A stretch of 64,000 nucleotides of DNA from Pseudooceanicola pacificus (GTDB lineage: Bacteria > Pseudomonadota > Alphaproteobacteria > Rhodobacterales > Rhodobacteraceae), in assembly GCF_009789075.1 (NCBI RefSeq), contig NZ_WNXQ01000004.1, forward strand, positions 310,001 through 374,000, read 5' to 3'. Positions 24,259 through 33,117 of this stretch are shown one piece after another. The position numbers were made by a program, and so were the translations under genes. The notes under the pieces were generated by a model that was not told where the DNA came from, ran no database searches, and saw nothing but the letters and a program-made list of their open reading frames with translations. Every line of letters starts with the position of its first letter. Positions within the stretch are counted from its first letter, which is position 1.

Positions 24259-25343
24259 GAGTCTGCCTCCGGCACGAAGACACATGTGTCCCCGAGGCTC
24301 ACGATCACCTCTTCGCCGCGTCCGATCTTGGCCGCGCCGGCTTCACCGAAAGCCTCCACCTGAAGGTCCCGCCCGTCCGGCAGGGCGACGCGATAGCTCG
24401 TGCGATAGCCCTGGAACTGCATCGAGACGACACGCCCGGAAAGCTGGCCATCGCCCGGGGCGCTGTCGGGGGCCGCCGCAGGCCTGATCCCGAGGTTCTC
24501 GGGACGTGCCACCATCAGATAGCGCCCGTCGTCCGATTGGCGCATGATCCGCCCGGCCGCCTGTGTGCCGAGGACCCGGAACCTGTGCAGGCCGCCTGCG
24601 TCCTCGCCAAGACGCTCGGCCGGCAATAGGTTCGCCGAGCCGACAAAATCCGCGACATAGGCCGTTTCGGGATTGCGGTAGACATCGACGGGCGGGCCGC
24701 ATTGATCGATGCGGCCGTTTTTCATCACCGCGATCTCGTCGGACATGGCCAGCGCCTCTTCCTGATCGTGGGTCACGAAGATGGTCGTGGTGCGCGTTTC
24801 GAGCTGGAGCGAGCGGATCACGTCGCGCATCTGGACGCGCAGCGAGGCGTCGAGGTTCGACAGCGGCTCGTCCATGAGCAGCACCCGCGGCTCGATCACC
24901 AGCGCGCGTGCAAGCGCCACCCGCTGGCGCTGACCGCCGCTCATTTCGCTGGGCAGCCGGTCGCCCAGCCCGGCGAGTCCCACCCGTTCCAGATATTCGG
25001 AAACCCTGGTGCGGATATCGCGCGGTGCGACCCGCCGTGCCCGCAGGCCATAGGCCACGTTTTCCGACACGGTCTTGTCCGGGAACAGCGCGTAGTCCTG
25101 GAAAACCATGCCGACACCGCGTCTGTGCGGCGACACCTGTGTCATGTCATCGGAGCCGAACCGCACCTGGCCGGATGTCGGAGAGACGAACCCGGCGACG
25201 ATCCGCAAGAGCGTGGTCTTGCCGCACCCGCTCGGGCCGAGAAGCGTGAAGAAGGTGCCGTCGGCGATCTTCCGGTGCACGCCCTCCAGGACACGGACGT
25301 CACCATAGGACTTGTTGACATCAATCAAGGACAGTTCTGTCAC
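24255..25343 (-). CDS. ABC transporter ATPase with TOBE domain (FbpC/PhnT-like)
   Basis: A 362-aa ATPase: Walker A GPSGCGKTT at about 36-44, signature MSGGQRQRVALARAL near 137, Walker B VLLMDEPLSNLD near 158 and switch His in FVTHDQEEAL. The C-terminal third is a TOBE-type domain. It is the first gene of the reverse operon ATPase, permease, binding protein, aminotransferase, hydrolase. A LysR-type box lies about 107-127 bp upstream. Confidence 0.9.
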   Translation of the reverse strand: MTELSLIDVNKSYGDVRVLEGVHRKIADGTFFTLLGPSGCGKTTLLRIVAGFVSPTSGQVRFGSDDMTQVSPHRRGVGMVFQDYALFPDKTVSENVAYGLRARRVAPRDIRTRVSEYLERVGLAGLGDRLPSEMSGGQRQRVALARALVIEPRVLLMDEPLSNLDASLRVQMRDVIRSLQLETRTTTIFVTHDQEEALAMSDEIAVMKNGRIDQCGPPVDVYRNPETAYVADFVGSANLLPAERLGEDAGGLHRFRVLGTQAAGRIMRQSDDGRYLMVARPENLGIRPAAAPDSAPGDGQLSGRVVSMQFQGYRTSYRVALPDGRDLQVEAFGEAGAAKIGRGEEVIVSLGDTCVFVPEADS

Positions 25344-25449
25344 CAGATCACCCCGCTCCTGGCTCGACGGACGAAGCCTGACGGGTCCGTCTCTTGCGGT
25401 GAGCTTAAGGCGGCGGTAACCGGCGTTTCTAGCGCGTTCGACTAACTCT

Positions 25450-25470
25450 TTCGTTCGTTTTTCTTACGAA
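25450..25470. promoter_or_regulatory. LysR-type T-N11-A box upstream of the phosphonate operon
   Basis: TTCGT (25450-25454) and ACGAA (25466-25470) form a perfect interrupted repeat separated by exactly 11 bases. This is the T-N11-A geometry recognised by LysR-type regulators. It lies in the 247-base gap between the lysR stop and the ABC ATPase start, in an unusually AT-rich stretch. Confidence 0.6.
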
Positions 25471-25590
25471 GACACAGTCTTGTCGCATAAAATAAGCACA
25501 ATATTTGTGCAGATAATAAGTTTTTGTTACATTCCGTGGGCTGCGATGCGGCAACGCGGCTTTCAGCCGACGCCGCGGGGCGGGGCATGT

Positions 25591-26517
25591 TCAGGAATAC
25601 AGTTCCCACTCGACATCCTGCGGCGGTGTCTCGCTGCCTGTTGCGTCCTGCCTGAGCCAGCCGATGAAACGTTCGATGTTCCGCAAGTTCCGGTTCTTGG
25701 TGTCGTGCAGGGCATAAAAGCCGGAGCCGACTACGAAATGCTCGGGGAAAAGCGCCACCAGCCGGCCCGCAGCCAGTTCATCCTCGACAAAGACCCGTGG
25801 GCACAGGCAGATCCCGGCACCGCTGCGTGCCGAGGCGAGGCCAAGGAAGATGTGATCGAAGATCTGGCCGGAAAGCGTCTGGCTGGTCTCGATGCCGGAC
25901 TTTCGGAACCAGTTGGGCCAGGCCGAGATCCTGCTCTTGATATGAAGCAGCTTGTAGCGGAACAGGTCCGAGGGGTGTTCTGGCGGTTCGCTCTCGACCA
26001 GGGCCGGCGCGGCGACGGCAATTGTGACGTCGTCGAGAATCCGGGTGCATTCCATTCCCGTCCTCTTCATCGGAAACCGGCGGATGATGATATCGCTGCT
26101 GTCATATTCCTTGCTGAGAACATCTGTGGTCGATGTCTCTGTCCGAACCTCCATCTTGGGAAACTGGCGCTGGAATTCCGCAACGCGCGGCACCAGCCAC
26201 TGGACGGAAAATGTCGGGGTCGCATTGACGCTGATACGGTTCACAATGGGCGAGACGGAAAGATTTTCTGACGCAACGGCGATCTGATCGAGGCTCTCGG
26301 TCAGATCCTGCAGGAAGGTACGCGCCTTTGGAGTCAGCTCGACCCCGTTCCCCTTCTTGCGAAACAGCTTCTGGTCGAAATGCTGCTCCAGTATTTTGAT
26401 CTGCTGGCTTATCGCGCTATGGCTCACGTTCAGTTCGGCGGCGGCCCTGGTTACGCTTTCGTGGCGCGCGGCCGCCTCGAAGGCGTGGAGAGCTTTGAGC
26501 GGGGGCAATCTGCGCAT
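25591..26517 (-). CDS. LysR-family regulator (GcvA-like), probable regulator of the phosphonate operon
   Basis: A 308-aa LysR-type regulator. The N-terminal winged helix contains ESVTRAAAELNVSHSAISQQ (19-38). The C-terminal periplasmic-binding-like domain starts near NRISVNATPTFSVQWLVPRV, a segment typical of GcvA-type members. The start at 26517 (MRRLPPLKALHAF) matches the family; ATGs at 26541 and 26589 add an unlikely tail. It is co-directional with, and upstream of, the ABC-aminotransferase-hydrolase operon, with a T-N11-A box between them. Confidence 0.88.
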   Translation of the reverse strand: MRRLPPLKALHAFEAAARHESVTRAAAELNVSHSAISQQIKILEQHFDQKLFRKKGNGVELTPKARTFLQDLTESLDQIAVASENLSVSPIVNRISVNATPTFSVQWLVPRVAEFQRQFPKMEVRTETSTTDVLSKEYDSSDIIIRRFPMKRTGMECTRILDDVTIAVAAPALVESEPPEHPSDLFRYKLLHIKSRISAWPNWFRKSGIETSQTLSGQIFDHIFLGLASARSGAGICLCPRVFVEDELAAGRLVALFPEHFVVGSGFYALHDTKNRNLRNIERFIGWLRQDATGSETPPQDVEWELYS

Positions 26518-26610
26518 GGTGCCTGTCTCTTTTGCTAACATGTCCGTATGTGCGGCATGGTAGGGCCGGCCACTGGAGTCCGCCATCAATCTCGTGGAGG
26601 CCCCGGCCCG

Positions 26611-27393
26611 TTACTCCCTGTAATACCCGAGGGAGGTCGATATGCCCTCTGCCGCCTCCAGAATCGCGTCGAGCTGTTCCGGGTGTGGTTGGGGCGGCAG
26701 ATACTGCACGAGGTCGACGATGCCCACGGCGCCAAGGACCGCGCCGCTGGCGTCGAAGAAGGGCGCCGCCAGAGCGTTCAGCCCGATGGCGGATTGGTTG
26801 GGCGCTGTCGCCCATCCCTGACTGCGCACCTTATCAAGTTCCTGCAGGAGCGGCCCGAGCGTGACAATTGTTTCGGTCGTGGTGGCAGTCATGGGGCGCT
26901 CCAGCACGGTCTGGCGAAACTCCGGATCCGCATGTGCCAGCATCACCCGCCCCTGAGCGGAGTTGTGAAACGGCAGAAGCGAGCCGGGCTTTACCCCGAT
27001 CTCGATCGGGGAGCGTCCGGAAATGGCCATCACAATGCGCGCGCCGCTGTGCTCGAACTGGGATAGAACACTGGATTGCCCGAGCGTTTCGCGGAGCTTG
27101 CTCAGATGCGGCTGCGCCAGTGCCGTAAGGTTCGAAGCTTCGCTGACGCGACGCCCCAGCGAAATGAGGCGGCTGCCCACGCGGTAACGGCCCGTTTCTT
27201 CGGATTGCTCGACATATCCCTGTTCCAGCAGAGTGCGCAGTTGCCTGTGCACGCGCGTCTTTGTGGTGCCCAGTTTCCCGGCCAGCTCGGTGACTCCCAT
27301 CTCCCCTTTCGCATGCGCCAGGGCTTCGAGCGTCCGCAATGTCAGCACGGCGCCCTGGTTACCTTGTCCGCCGTCACCGCTGATCTTGGGCAT
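26611..27393 (-). CDS. IclR-family regulator
   Basis: A 260-aa IclR-type regulator: N-terminal winged helix (MGVTELAGKLGTTKTRVHRQ at about 32-51) and C-terminal effector domain (GVKPGSLLPFHNSAQGRVML). The ATG at 27393 has a GGAG nine bases upstream. It is divergent from the HpaI-aldolase operon at 27535, whose expression it probably controls in response to a pathway acid. The 141-base divergent region contains short AT-rich stretches but no palindrome I would call with confidence. Confidence 0.88.
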   Translation of the reverse strand: MPKISGDGGQGNQGAVLTLRTLEALAHAKGEMGVTELAGKLGTTKTRVHRQLRTLLEQGYVEQSEETGRYRVGSRLISLGRRVSEASNLTALAQPHLSKLRETLGQSSVLSQFEHSGARIVMAISGRSPIEIGVKPGSLLPFHNSAQGRVMLAHADPEFRQTVLERPMTATTTETIVTLGPLLQELDKVRSQGWATAPNQSAIGLNALAAPFFDASGAVLGAVGIVDLVQYLPPQPHPEQLDAILEAAEGISTSLGYYRE

Positions 27394-27534
27394 GGGTATC
27401 ACTCCGGTCGTCTGGATCATCCTCAGTACAGCCGCTTGACAAGTGAGCGGTCAATGGCGATACCGTGTTACGGTGATCATAATCGTGTTTCATCTAACGA
27501 AACACAAGCAAATAATTCGGGGGAGGTGATGCCG

Positions 27535-28299
27535 GTGAGGGGAGAGAGAAATTTTCGCCAGCGCGTGCTGGCGGGTGACCGGTTGATCGGCACATTCATC
27601 AAGACGCCCACCTCTCATGCCGCCGAGATTCTGGCGCAGGAGGGGTACGATTTCGTCGTGATCGACGAGGAGCACGCGCCCTTCAATCCGGAGACGACAG
27701 AGAAGATCCTGATGGCCTGCCACCATGCCGGCATTGCCGGAGTCGTCCGCGTTGCCGATACGGGGCAGATCCTGCGGGTGCTTGATTGCGGCGCCGATGG
27801 CGTGCTTGTGCCCCATGTCGATAGCGCGACGCGGGCGGGTGCCGTTGTGGCCGCGGCCCGCTACCGTGGCGGGTCGCGCGGATTTTCCAACACGACGCGG
27901 GCAGGGCAGTTCGGGAAAATCGGCATGGCGGACCACATCGCGGCGCAGGATCACGGCATCGCGGTCATTGCCATGATGGAAGATGTCCCCGCCATCGCCT
28001 GCATTAACGAAATCGCGGCGGTGGACGGGATCGACGCCTTCTTCATCGGACGCGGCGACCTGACCGTTGCCTTCGAGGCGGACAGTGCTTCGGCCCCCGA
28101 CGTTGTCGCCGCCGTCGAGGCGATCACCGGGGCCGCAGGGCGCGTCGGGCGGAAGGTTTTTGTGTTGTCCGGCACACCACAGGACGCAAAGGCGCTGTCG
28201 GGGCAGGGCGCGACCGGGTTCATCCTCGCATCCGACCAGGGCCTTTTGAGAGAAGGCGCGAAAGCCGCGATGGACCGCTTTTCCGCCGCTCTGGACTGA
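27535..28299 (+). CDS. HpcH/HpaI-family class II aldolase
   Basis: A 254-aa metal-dependent pyruvate-type aldolase. Residues corresponding to the HpaI active site fall at H47, R72, E149 (MMED) and D175 (GRGDL), all conserved. The family cleaves 4-hydroxy-2-oxo acids to pyruvate and an aldehyde. I chose the GTG at 27535, eight bases after GGAGG; an ATG at 27529 lies only two bases after that site. First gene of the forward operon reaching 34867; it would provide the C-C cleavage step of the pathway. Confidence 0.85.
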   Translation: MRGERNFRQRVLAGDRLIGTFIKTPTSHAAEILAQEGYDFVVIDEEHAPFNPETTEKILMACHHAGIAGVVRVADTGQILRVLDCGADGVLVPHVDSATRAGAVVAAARYRGGSRGFSNTTRAGQFGKIGMADHIAAQDHGIAVIAMMEDVPAIACINEIAAVDGIDAFFIGRGDLTVAFEADSASAPDVVAAVEAITGAAGRVGRKVFVLSGTPQDAKALSGQGATGFILASDQGLLREGAKAAMDRFSAALD

Positions 28300-28315
28300 A
28301 TTCAGGGAGAGAGAA

Positions 28316-29221
28316 ATGTACGACAAGAATGACCCGCGCGCGGCGCTGACGCAGCAGTCTGCTGGCGGACCGGCCCCGACAGGGCTGATCGCAGAGCCCC
28401 AGATGGGGTTGTTCTACAAGGCAGAGCCTGCCGAAAGCGGACCGGGCGGCCAGACATGGTTTACGCGCGGCAAGAACTTTGTGCTGAGCTGGACCGACGG
28501 GGCGAAAGGCGGCGTCTTCGCGCGAAAGGACCAGCCTGACGAGTATGTCGTGCTGTTGCCCGAGGCCGGAGCCAGGATCGCCTGGAACGGTGAAACCGTC
28601 GATGTGCCCGGGTTTTCGATCGCCTTCGTTCCCGCCGGCGACAGCACGGTCGAACTTGTCGACGGCGGCCCGATGTGCCGTCTGTTCACGATCAAATCCG
28701 CAGACCTGATCCCGCTCTGCACCAACAGCGGGGCCTATTCCCGAAGCCGACCGCATATCCCGGAATTTGCGCCCTGGCCCGAACCGCCGGCGGGTTGGAA
28801 AGTCCGACACCATTCGTTGGAAGTCCCGCAGGAGTCCGGCCGCTTCGGCCGCATTTTCCGGTGCACGACCTTCATGGTGAATTACCTGGACCCGAACGAC
28901 GGCCCGCGCGACCCGCACGCCCTGTCGCCGCACCACCATGACGACTTCGAGCAATGTTCGCTTGCCGTGGCGGGGTCGTTCATCCACCACCTGCGGTGGC
29001 CCTGGACCATCGACATGGACGACTGGCGCGAGGATCGGGCGGACCATGTGCACTCGCCCTCGGCCTATGTCATCCCGCCGCCGGTGATCCACACGACCCG
29101 CGCGATGGAGCCGGGGCGCAACCAGCTTGTCGATATCTTCTGCCCGCCGCGCGCCGACTTTTCGGCCAAGGCCGGATGGGTGCTGAACGCCGACGAATAT
29201 CCCGTGCCCCAGAGCGCATAA
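28316..29221 (+). CDS. Bicupin-like protein of unknown function
   Basis: A 301-aa soluble protein with two beta-rich cupin-like halves. The first (about 45-125) has LSWTDGAKGGVFARKDQPDEY and FSIAFVPAGDS. The second (about 195-285) has the metal-type motif SPHHHDDFEQCSLAVAGSF and a later HTTRAMEPG. The HHH-D-E pattern in the second half suggests a bound metal. It is not a cupin subfamily I recognise with a named reaction. Its position between an aldolase and a DUF6282 hydrolase implies an isomerase, epimerase or lyase role in the same pathway (inference). Confidence 0.6.
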   Translation: MYDKNDPRAALTQQSAGGPAPTGLIAEPQMGLFYKAEPAESGPGGQTWFTRGKNFVLSWTDGAKGGVFARKDQPDEYVVLLPEAGARIAWNGETVDVPGFSIAFVPAGDSTVELVDGGPMCRLFTIKSADLIPLCTNSGAYSRSRPHIPEFAPWPEPPAGWKVRHHSLEVPQESGRFGRIFRCTTFMVNYLDPNDGPRDPHALSPHHHDDFEQCSLAVAGSFIHHLRWPWTIDMDDWREDRADHVHSPSAYVIPPPVIHTTRAMEPGRNQLVDIFCPPRADFSAKAGWVLNADEYPVPQSA

Positions 29222-29231
29222 GGGGGAAACC

Positions 29232-30146
29232 ATGCAAGACACAGTGCACAAAGAGCAGGACCGCGAAGCCGAGGTCAGCGCCCTTCTGAAGGGCGCGGTA
29301 GATCTGCATTGTCATTCGGGCCCGGCGGCGATGCCGCGCATTCTGGATCATCACGAAGCGCTGCTGGACGCCGACGAGGCCGGATTTCGCGCGCTGCTTT
29401 TCAAGGACCATTTCTATCTCGGGGTGTCGCATTGCGCCATGCTGGAGAAACTGGTGCCCTCGGACGTGAAGCTCTATTCCGGGCTGGCCCTGAACAATGC
29501 CAACGGCGGCATAAACCCGCATGCGGTCAGTCACGCGATCAACATCGGGGCAAAGATCATCTGGCTTCCCACGCTGTCCGCGCAGAACCACCTGGACCAG
29601 GCGGAAGGGCAGGGCAAGACCTTCCCCAAGACCGCCAAGCGCATGTTGCCGCCCGAGGGCCTGTCCGCGGTGGATGGATCGGGCCAGCTTACAGACGCGG
29701 TAAAGCAGGTGCTGGACCTGATTGCAGAGGGCGACATCATCCTTTCGGGCGGGCACCTTCCGGCGAGCGAACTTGTCATGATCTTCGAAGAGGCCCGCAA
29801 ACGCGGCGTCAGGAAGATGCTGGTCAATCACCCCACCTACATCGTCGGCGCAAGTGACGATGACATGCGCGCCATGGTCGAACTCGGCGCCTATATGGAA
29901 CACTCGATCGCCATGTGGAGCGAGGGAAAGGGCAAGATTTTCGGTCCCGATGAGCTGGCCCACTACATCGAGGTGGCAGGCGTCGACAGAACCGTCCTGT
30001 CTTCGGATCTTGGCCTGCAGGGCGCGCCGCGCCCGATCGAAGGATTCCGCACCATCGTCCGGATGCTGCTGGACCTTCAGGTCAGCCATTCGGACATTCG
30101 CAAGCTGGTTGGACACAACGCAGCCGGATTGCTCAACCTGGCGTGA
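29232..30146 (+). CDS. DUF6282-family putative metal-dependent hydrolase
   Basis: A 304-aa protein with an amidohydrolase/PHP-like metal site: DLHCHSGPAAMPRILDHHEA at 24-43, FRALLFKDH near 56-64, NHPTYIVGAS near 200 and LSSDLGLQGAP near 257. The order HxH, then K/H, then H, then D is that of TIM-barrel hydrolases, and the opening matches what I know of DUF6282. No characterised reaction is known to me. It may open a lactone or cleave a C-N or ester bond in the IclR-controlled pathway. Confidence 0.7.
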   Translation: MQDTVHKEQDREAEVSALLKGAVDLHCHSGPAAMPRILDHHEALLDADEAGFRALLFKDHFYLGVSHCAMLEKLVPSDVKLYSGLALNNANGGINPHAVSHAINIGAKIIWLPTLSAQNHLDQAEGQGKTFPKTAKRMLPPEGLSAVDGSGQLTDAVKQVLDLIAEGDIILSGGHLPASELVMIFEEARKRGVRKMLVNHPTYIVGASDDDMRAMVELGAYMEHSIAMWSEGKGKIFGPDELAHYIEVAGVDRTVLSSDLGLQGAPRPIEGFRTIVRMLLDLQVSHSDIRKLVGHNAAGLLNLA

Positions 30147-30193
30147 TGCCGGGCAACGGAGAAAAGACCGTACCAATAAACAGGGAGGAAGAC

Positions 30194-31204
30194 ATGACCA
30201 ACGGATTTACGAGACGTGAGCTGATCAGGACCGGCGCGGCCGCAGCGGCCGTGACACTGGCCACACCGAATCTGACACGCGCGCAGGCCATGAAGGTGCG
30301 GCTTGGGCATGCTGCGAACGAGATCCACCCGGGCCATATAGCCGCGCTCGAATTCAAGACGTCATTGGAAACCCTTGTGCCGGGCGCTTTCGACCTGCAG
30401 ATTTTTCCCAACCGCCAATTGGGCGATGACCGGCAGAACGTGGAAAGCTGCGTTGCCGGGACGCTGGAATTCTGCGGCGGGAGCGGCTCGACGATTTCTA
30501 TCGTCACCGGACAGGTCTCGCTGGATGCCTACCAGCTGCCGTTCCTCATCAAGGACTACGACCATTTTGCGAAACTGGCGCTGAGCGCCGAAGGGGATGC
30601 GATCAACGAAAGCCTGATGGACGGCGGCATCCTGGGCCTGCAAACCACGGATATCGGCCAGCGCCATTTTGCCAGCGTGTCCAAACCGGTGCGCTCGACC
30701 GCGGATTTTGCCGGGCTGAAAACCCGGATCGTGCCCCTGGAGCTGCACAAGATCATCTGGGAAACCGTTGGCGTCAGCCCCGTCGGCCTGCCTTATGGCG
30801 AAGTCTACGGGGCGCTGGAAACCGGCACCATCGACGCCTGCGAGATCAACGTGTCCTCGATGCTGGGCGAGAACCTCTGGGAGGTCGCCAAGCACTTCAC
30901 CCTGACCGGCCATTATCCCTGGCACAACGTCACCTGCGTGAACGGCGCCTTCTTCGAAGGGCTGTCGCCGGAACTGCAGGAGGCGATCCGCACCGCCGGC
31001 AGAGACTCCGTGCAGCCGACGCTGGACTATACGGCCAGGCAGGATCTGGACGGGCGCGAAGAGCTGAAGGCGAAGGGCGTCGAGATCCTCGAACTGGAGG
31101 GGCTGGAGGACATGAAGGCCCAGGTTTCGCCAATCGTGGAGCAATGGAGCGCGAAATCGCCGCTGATCGCCGATTTCGTGACCGCCGCGCAAAACTCCGC
31201 CTGA
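30194..31204 (+). CDS. dctP: TRAP transporter substrate-binding protein DctP family, Tat-type signal
   Basis: A 336-aa periplasmic binding protein. The N-terminus has a twin-arginine-like signal, TRRELIRTGAAAAAVTLA (about 6-23), implying export in folded form. DctP features include VRLGHAANEIHPGH, FADLQ-like FPNRQLGDDRQNVESCVAGTLEF and FAGLKTRIVPLELHKIIWE. The ATG at 30194 follows GGGAGGAAG. Forms a TRAP importer with the two following genes; the ligand is probably the acid degraded by the flanking aldolase, DUF6282 and BKACE enzymes. Confidence 0.88.
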   Translation: MTNGFTRRELIRTGAAAAAVTLATPNLTRAQAMKVRLGHAANEIHPGHIAALEFKTSLETLVPGAFDLQIFPNRQLGDDRQNVESCVAGTLEFCGGSGSTISIVTGQVSLDAYQLPFLIKDYDHFAKLALSAEGDAINESLMDGGILGLQTTDIGQRHFASVSKPVRSTADFAGLKTRIVPLELHKIIWETVGVSPVGLPYGEVYGALETGTIDACEINVSSMLGENLWEVAKHFTLTGHYPWHNVTCVNGAFFEGLSPELQEAIRTAGRDSVQPTLDYTARQDLDGREELKAKGVEILELEGLEDMKAQVSPIVEQWSAKSPLIADFVTAAQNSA

Positions 31205-31222
31205 ACCCGGCAGACCGGAGCG

Positions 31223-31816
31223 ATGAACGTGAGCAGCGCCAAGGATCCTCCGGCTGTCCCGCGGTGGTTCCGGTGGTTCGGGGTCTACACCCGAACCATC
31301 GAGGGCCTCGCCGGGGTCAGCATGGCGATCATCCTTGCGGTGATGATCGCGCAGGTGGTCGCACGATACCTGTTCTCGGGTTCGTTGATCTGGGCGGAAG
31401 AGCTCTGTCGTTATCTGTTGCTGTGGCAGACGTTTCTTCTGCTCGGCGTCGCCTACCAACGTGGAGAGTTCGTGATGCTGGACGTGCTGCCCTACATGCT
31501 CGGGCCACGGGCGCGGCTGATCCTGAAATGCGTGACGGCGGTGCCGATCCTGATCTTTCTCGTGGTGATCGTCGATCAGGGATTTGACTATGCATCCCGC
31601 TTCGACCGCCAGAAGATACCCGCGCTGGATTTCATCTGGTCCTCCCTCACCGGGAACAATGCCGGGGTTTCGGTGACATGGGTCTATGTCTCGGTGCCGG
31701 TCGGCGCTGCCCTTCTGGCGCTGCATGTGACGGCCGACCTGGTCGTTTCCGTGCTTCGGCATCGGGCGCTGGATGACAGAATGCCCCCGGTGACCGACAT
31801 CGAAGGACAGCTGTAA
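31223..31816 (+). CDS. dctQ: TRAP transporter small permease DctQ family
   Basis: A 197-aa membrane protein with four hydrophobic segments and the family motif GSLIWAEELCRYLLLWQTF near residues 57-75. It lies 18 bases after dctP and one base before dctM. Confidence 0.87.
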   Translation: MNVSSAKDPPAVPRWFRWFGVYTRTIEGLAGVSMAIILAVMIAQVVARYLFSGSLIWAEELCRYLLLWQTFLLLGVAYQRGEFVMLDVLPYMLGPRARLILKCVTAVPILIFLVVIVDQGFDYASRFDRQKIPALDFIWSSLTGNNAGVSVTWVYVSVPVGAALLALHVTADLVVSVLRHRALDDRMPPVTDIEGQL

Positions 31817-31817
31817 G

Positions 31818-33098
31818 ATGGGCGGTTTCTTCGGAGCCTTCGCCCTGTTGCTGGTGACCGGCGTGCCGATCGCGCTTGCCCTTGGCATCGGCGGAATGAC
31901 CTTTCTCTGGCTGTCGGGAAACGGCGGCATGATGCTTCAGCTGCCGCAGCGGATGATGGCCGGGGTGGATCAGTTCGTACTCCTGACGATCCCGCTGTTC
32001 CTGCTGGCCGGCACGCTGATGAATGTCGGCGGCATCACCGACCGTATCGTGACATTTGCAAAGGTCTGCGTCGGGCACCGGCGCGGCGGCATGTCGAATG
32101 TCACCGTCCTTTCGGCGGGGTTCTTTGCGGGCATATCGGGAAGTGCGAACGCCGAAGCCGCGGCGCTCGGGTCGATCCTGATCCCCACGATGAAGAAACA
32201 GGGCATACCGGCGGCCTATGCGGCGGCGCTCGTCGGCGTCAGTTCGATTGTCGGCCCGATCATCCCGCCGTCGATCACCATGATCATCTACGGCGTTCTC
32301 TCGGGGACCTCGATCGGGCAGCTGTTCATGGCAGGGGTCGTTCCCGGTGTCATGCTGATCTGCGGGTTCCTGTCCTATGCAACATGGAGGGCGCGGCGCG
32401 ACAACTTTCCGGTGTCCGAGCGTGTTCCGATGGCAGCGCGCGGCCGGGCCATCCTCGACGCGCTGCCCGCGCTGTTCCTTCCGGTCATCATCATCGTGGG
32501 CATCAAGGGCGGCATCTTCACCCCGACCGAAGCCGCCGCCGTTGCCGTCGCCTATGCGCTGATCGTGGGCACGATCTACCGGGACCTGACCCCGGCGCGG
32601 ATCTGGACGGCCCTGATCTCGACGGCGGTGGTCTCGTCCTCGATCCTGTTCATCACCTCGATGGCCTCCATCGTGGCCTTCGTCTTTACCCTGGAGCAGG
32701 TGCCGGCGCGGATTACGGAATCCATCCTGACGATCACCGAAAACAAGATCGCGATCCTGCTGCTGCTCAACGTGTTCCTGCTGATCCTCGGAATGTTCCT
32801 TGAACCGATTTCCATCCTGATCCTGACGATGCCCATCCTGCTGAAGCTCGGCGGGCTGATCGGGATGGAACCGGCCCACTTCGGTGCCATGGTGGTGCTG
32901 AACGTCGTGATCGGCATGGCAACGCCACCGGTCGGCATTCAGCTTTTCATCGTGGCTGCGGCATCAGGCGAACCCCTGCCGCGCATTATCCGCGAGGCGC
33001 TTCCGCTGATCGCGATATGCCTGGTGGTACTTATGCTTGTTGCCTTCGTACCTGCCCTGACCTTGGCGCTGCCGAACGCCTTCATTCCCGTCCGATAG
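31818..33098 (+). CDS. dctM: TRAP transporter large permease DctM family
   Basis: A 426-aa multi-spanning permease: FFAGISGSANAEAAALGSILI and GVSSIVGPIIPPSITMIIYG in the first half, GMFLEPISILILTMPILL and GMATPPVGIQLFI in the second. All family landmarks are intact. The BKACE gene follows after 19 bases. Confidence 0.9.
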   Translation: MGGFFGAFALLLVTGVPIALALGIGGMTFLWLSGNGGMMLQLPQRMMAGVDQFVLLTIPLFLLAGTLMNVGGITDRIVTFAKVCVGHRRGGMSNVTVLSAGFFAGISGSANAEAAALGSILIPTMKKQGIPAAYAAALVGVSSIVGPIIPPSITMIIYGVLSGTSIGQLFMAGVVPGVMLICGFLSYATWRARRDNFPVSERVPMAARGRAILDALPALFLPVIIIVGIKGGIFTPTEAAAVAVAYALIVGTIYRDLTPARIWTALISTAVVSSSILFITSMASIVAFVFTLEQVPARITESILTITENKIAILLLLNVFLLILGMFLEPISILILTMPILLKLGGLIGMEPAHFGAMVVLNVVIGMATPPVGIQLFIVAAASGEPLPRIIREALPLIAICLVVLMLVAFVPALTLALPNAFIPVR

Positions 33099-33117
33099 AT
33101 CAAGAAGGAAAGCGCCG

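Noticed and set aside
21617..24283. A single 888-codon reverse frame covering permease and binding-protein genes
   Set aside because: Only its last 327 codons (from 22600) are real protein with a signal peptide; the first part is a shifted frame inside the permease gene at 22618-24258.
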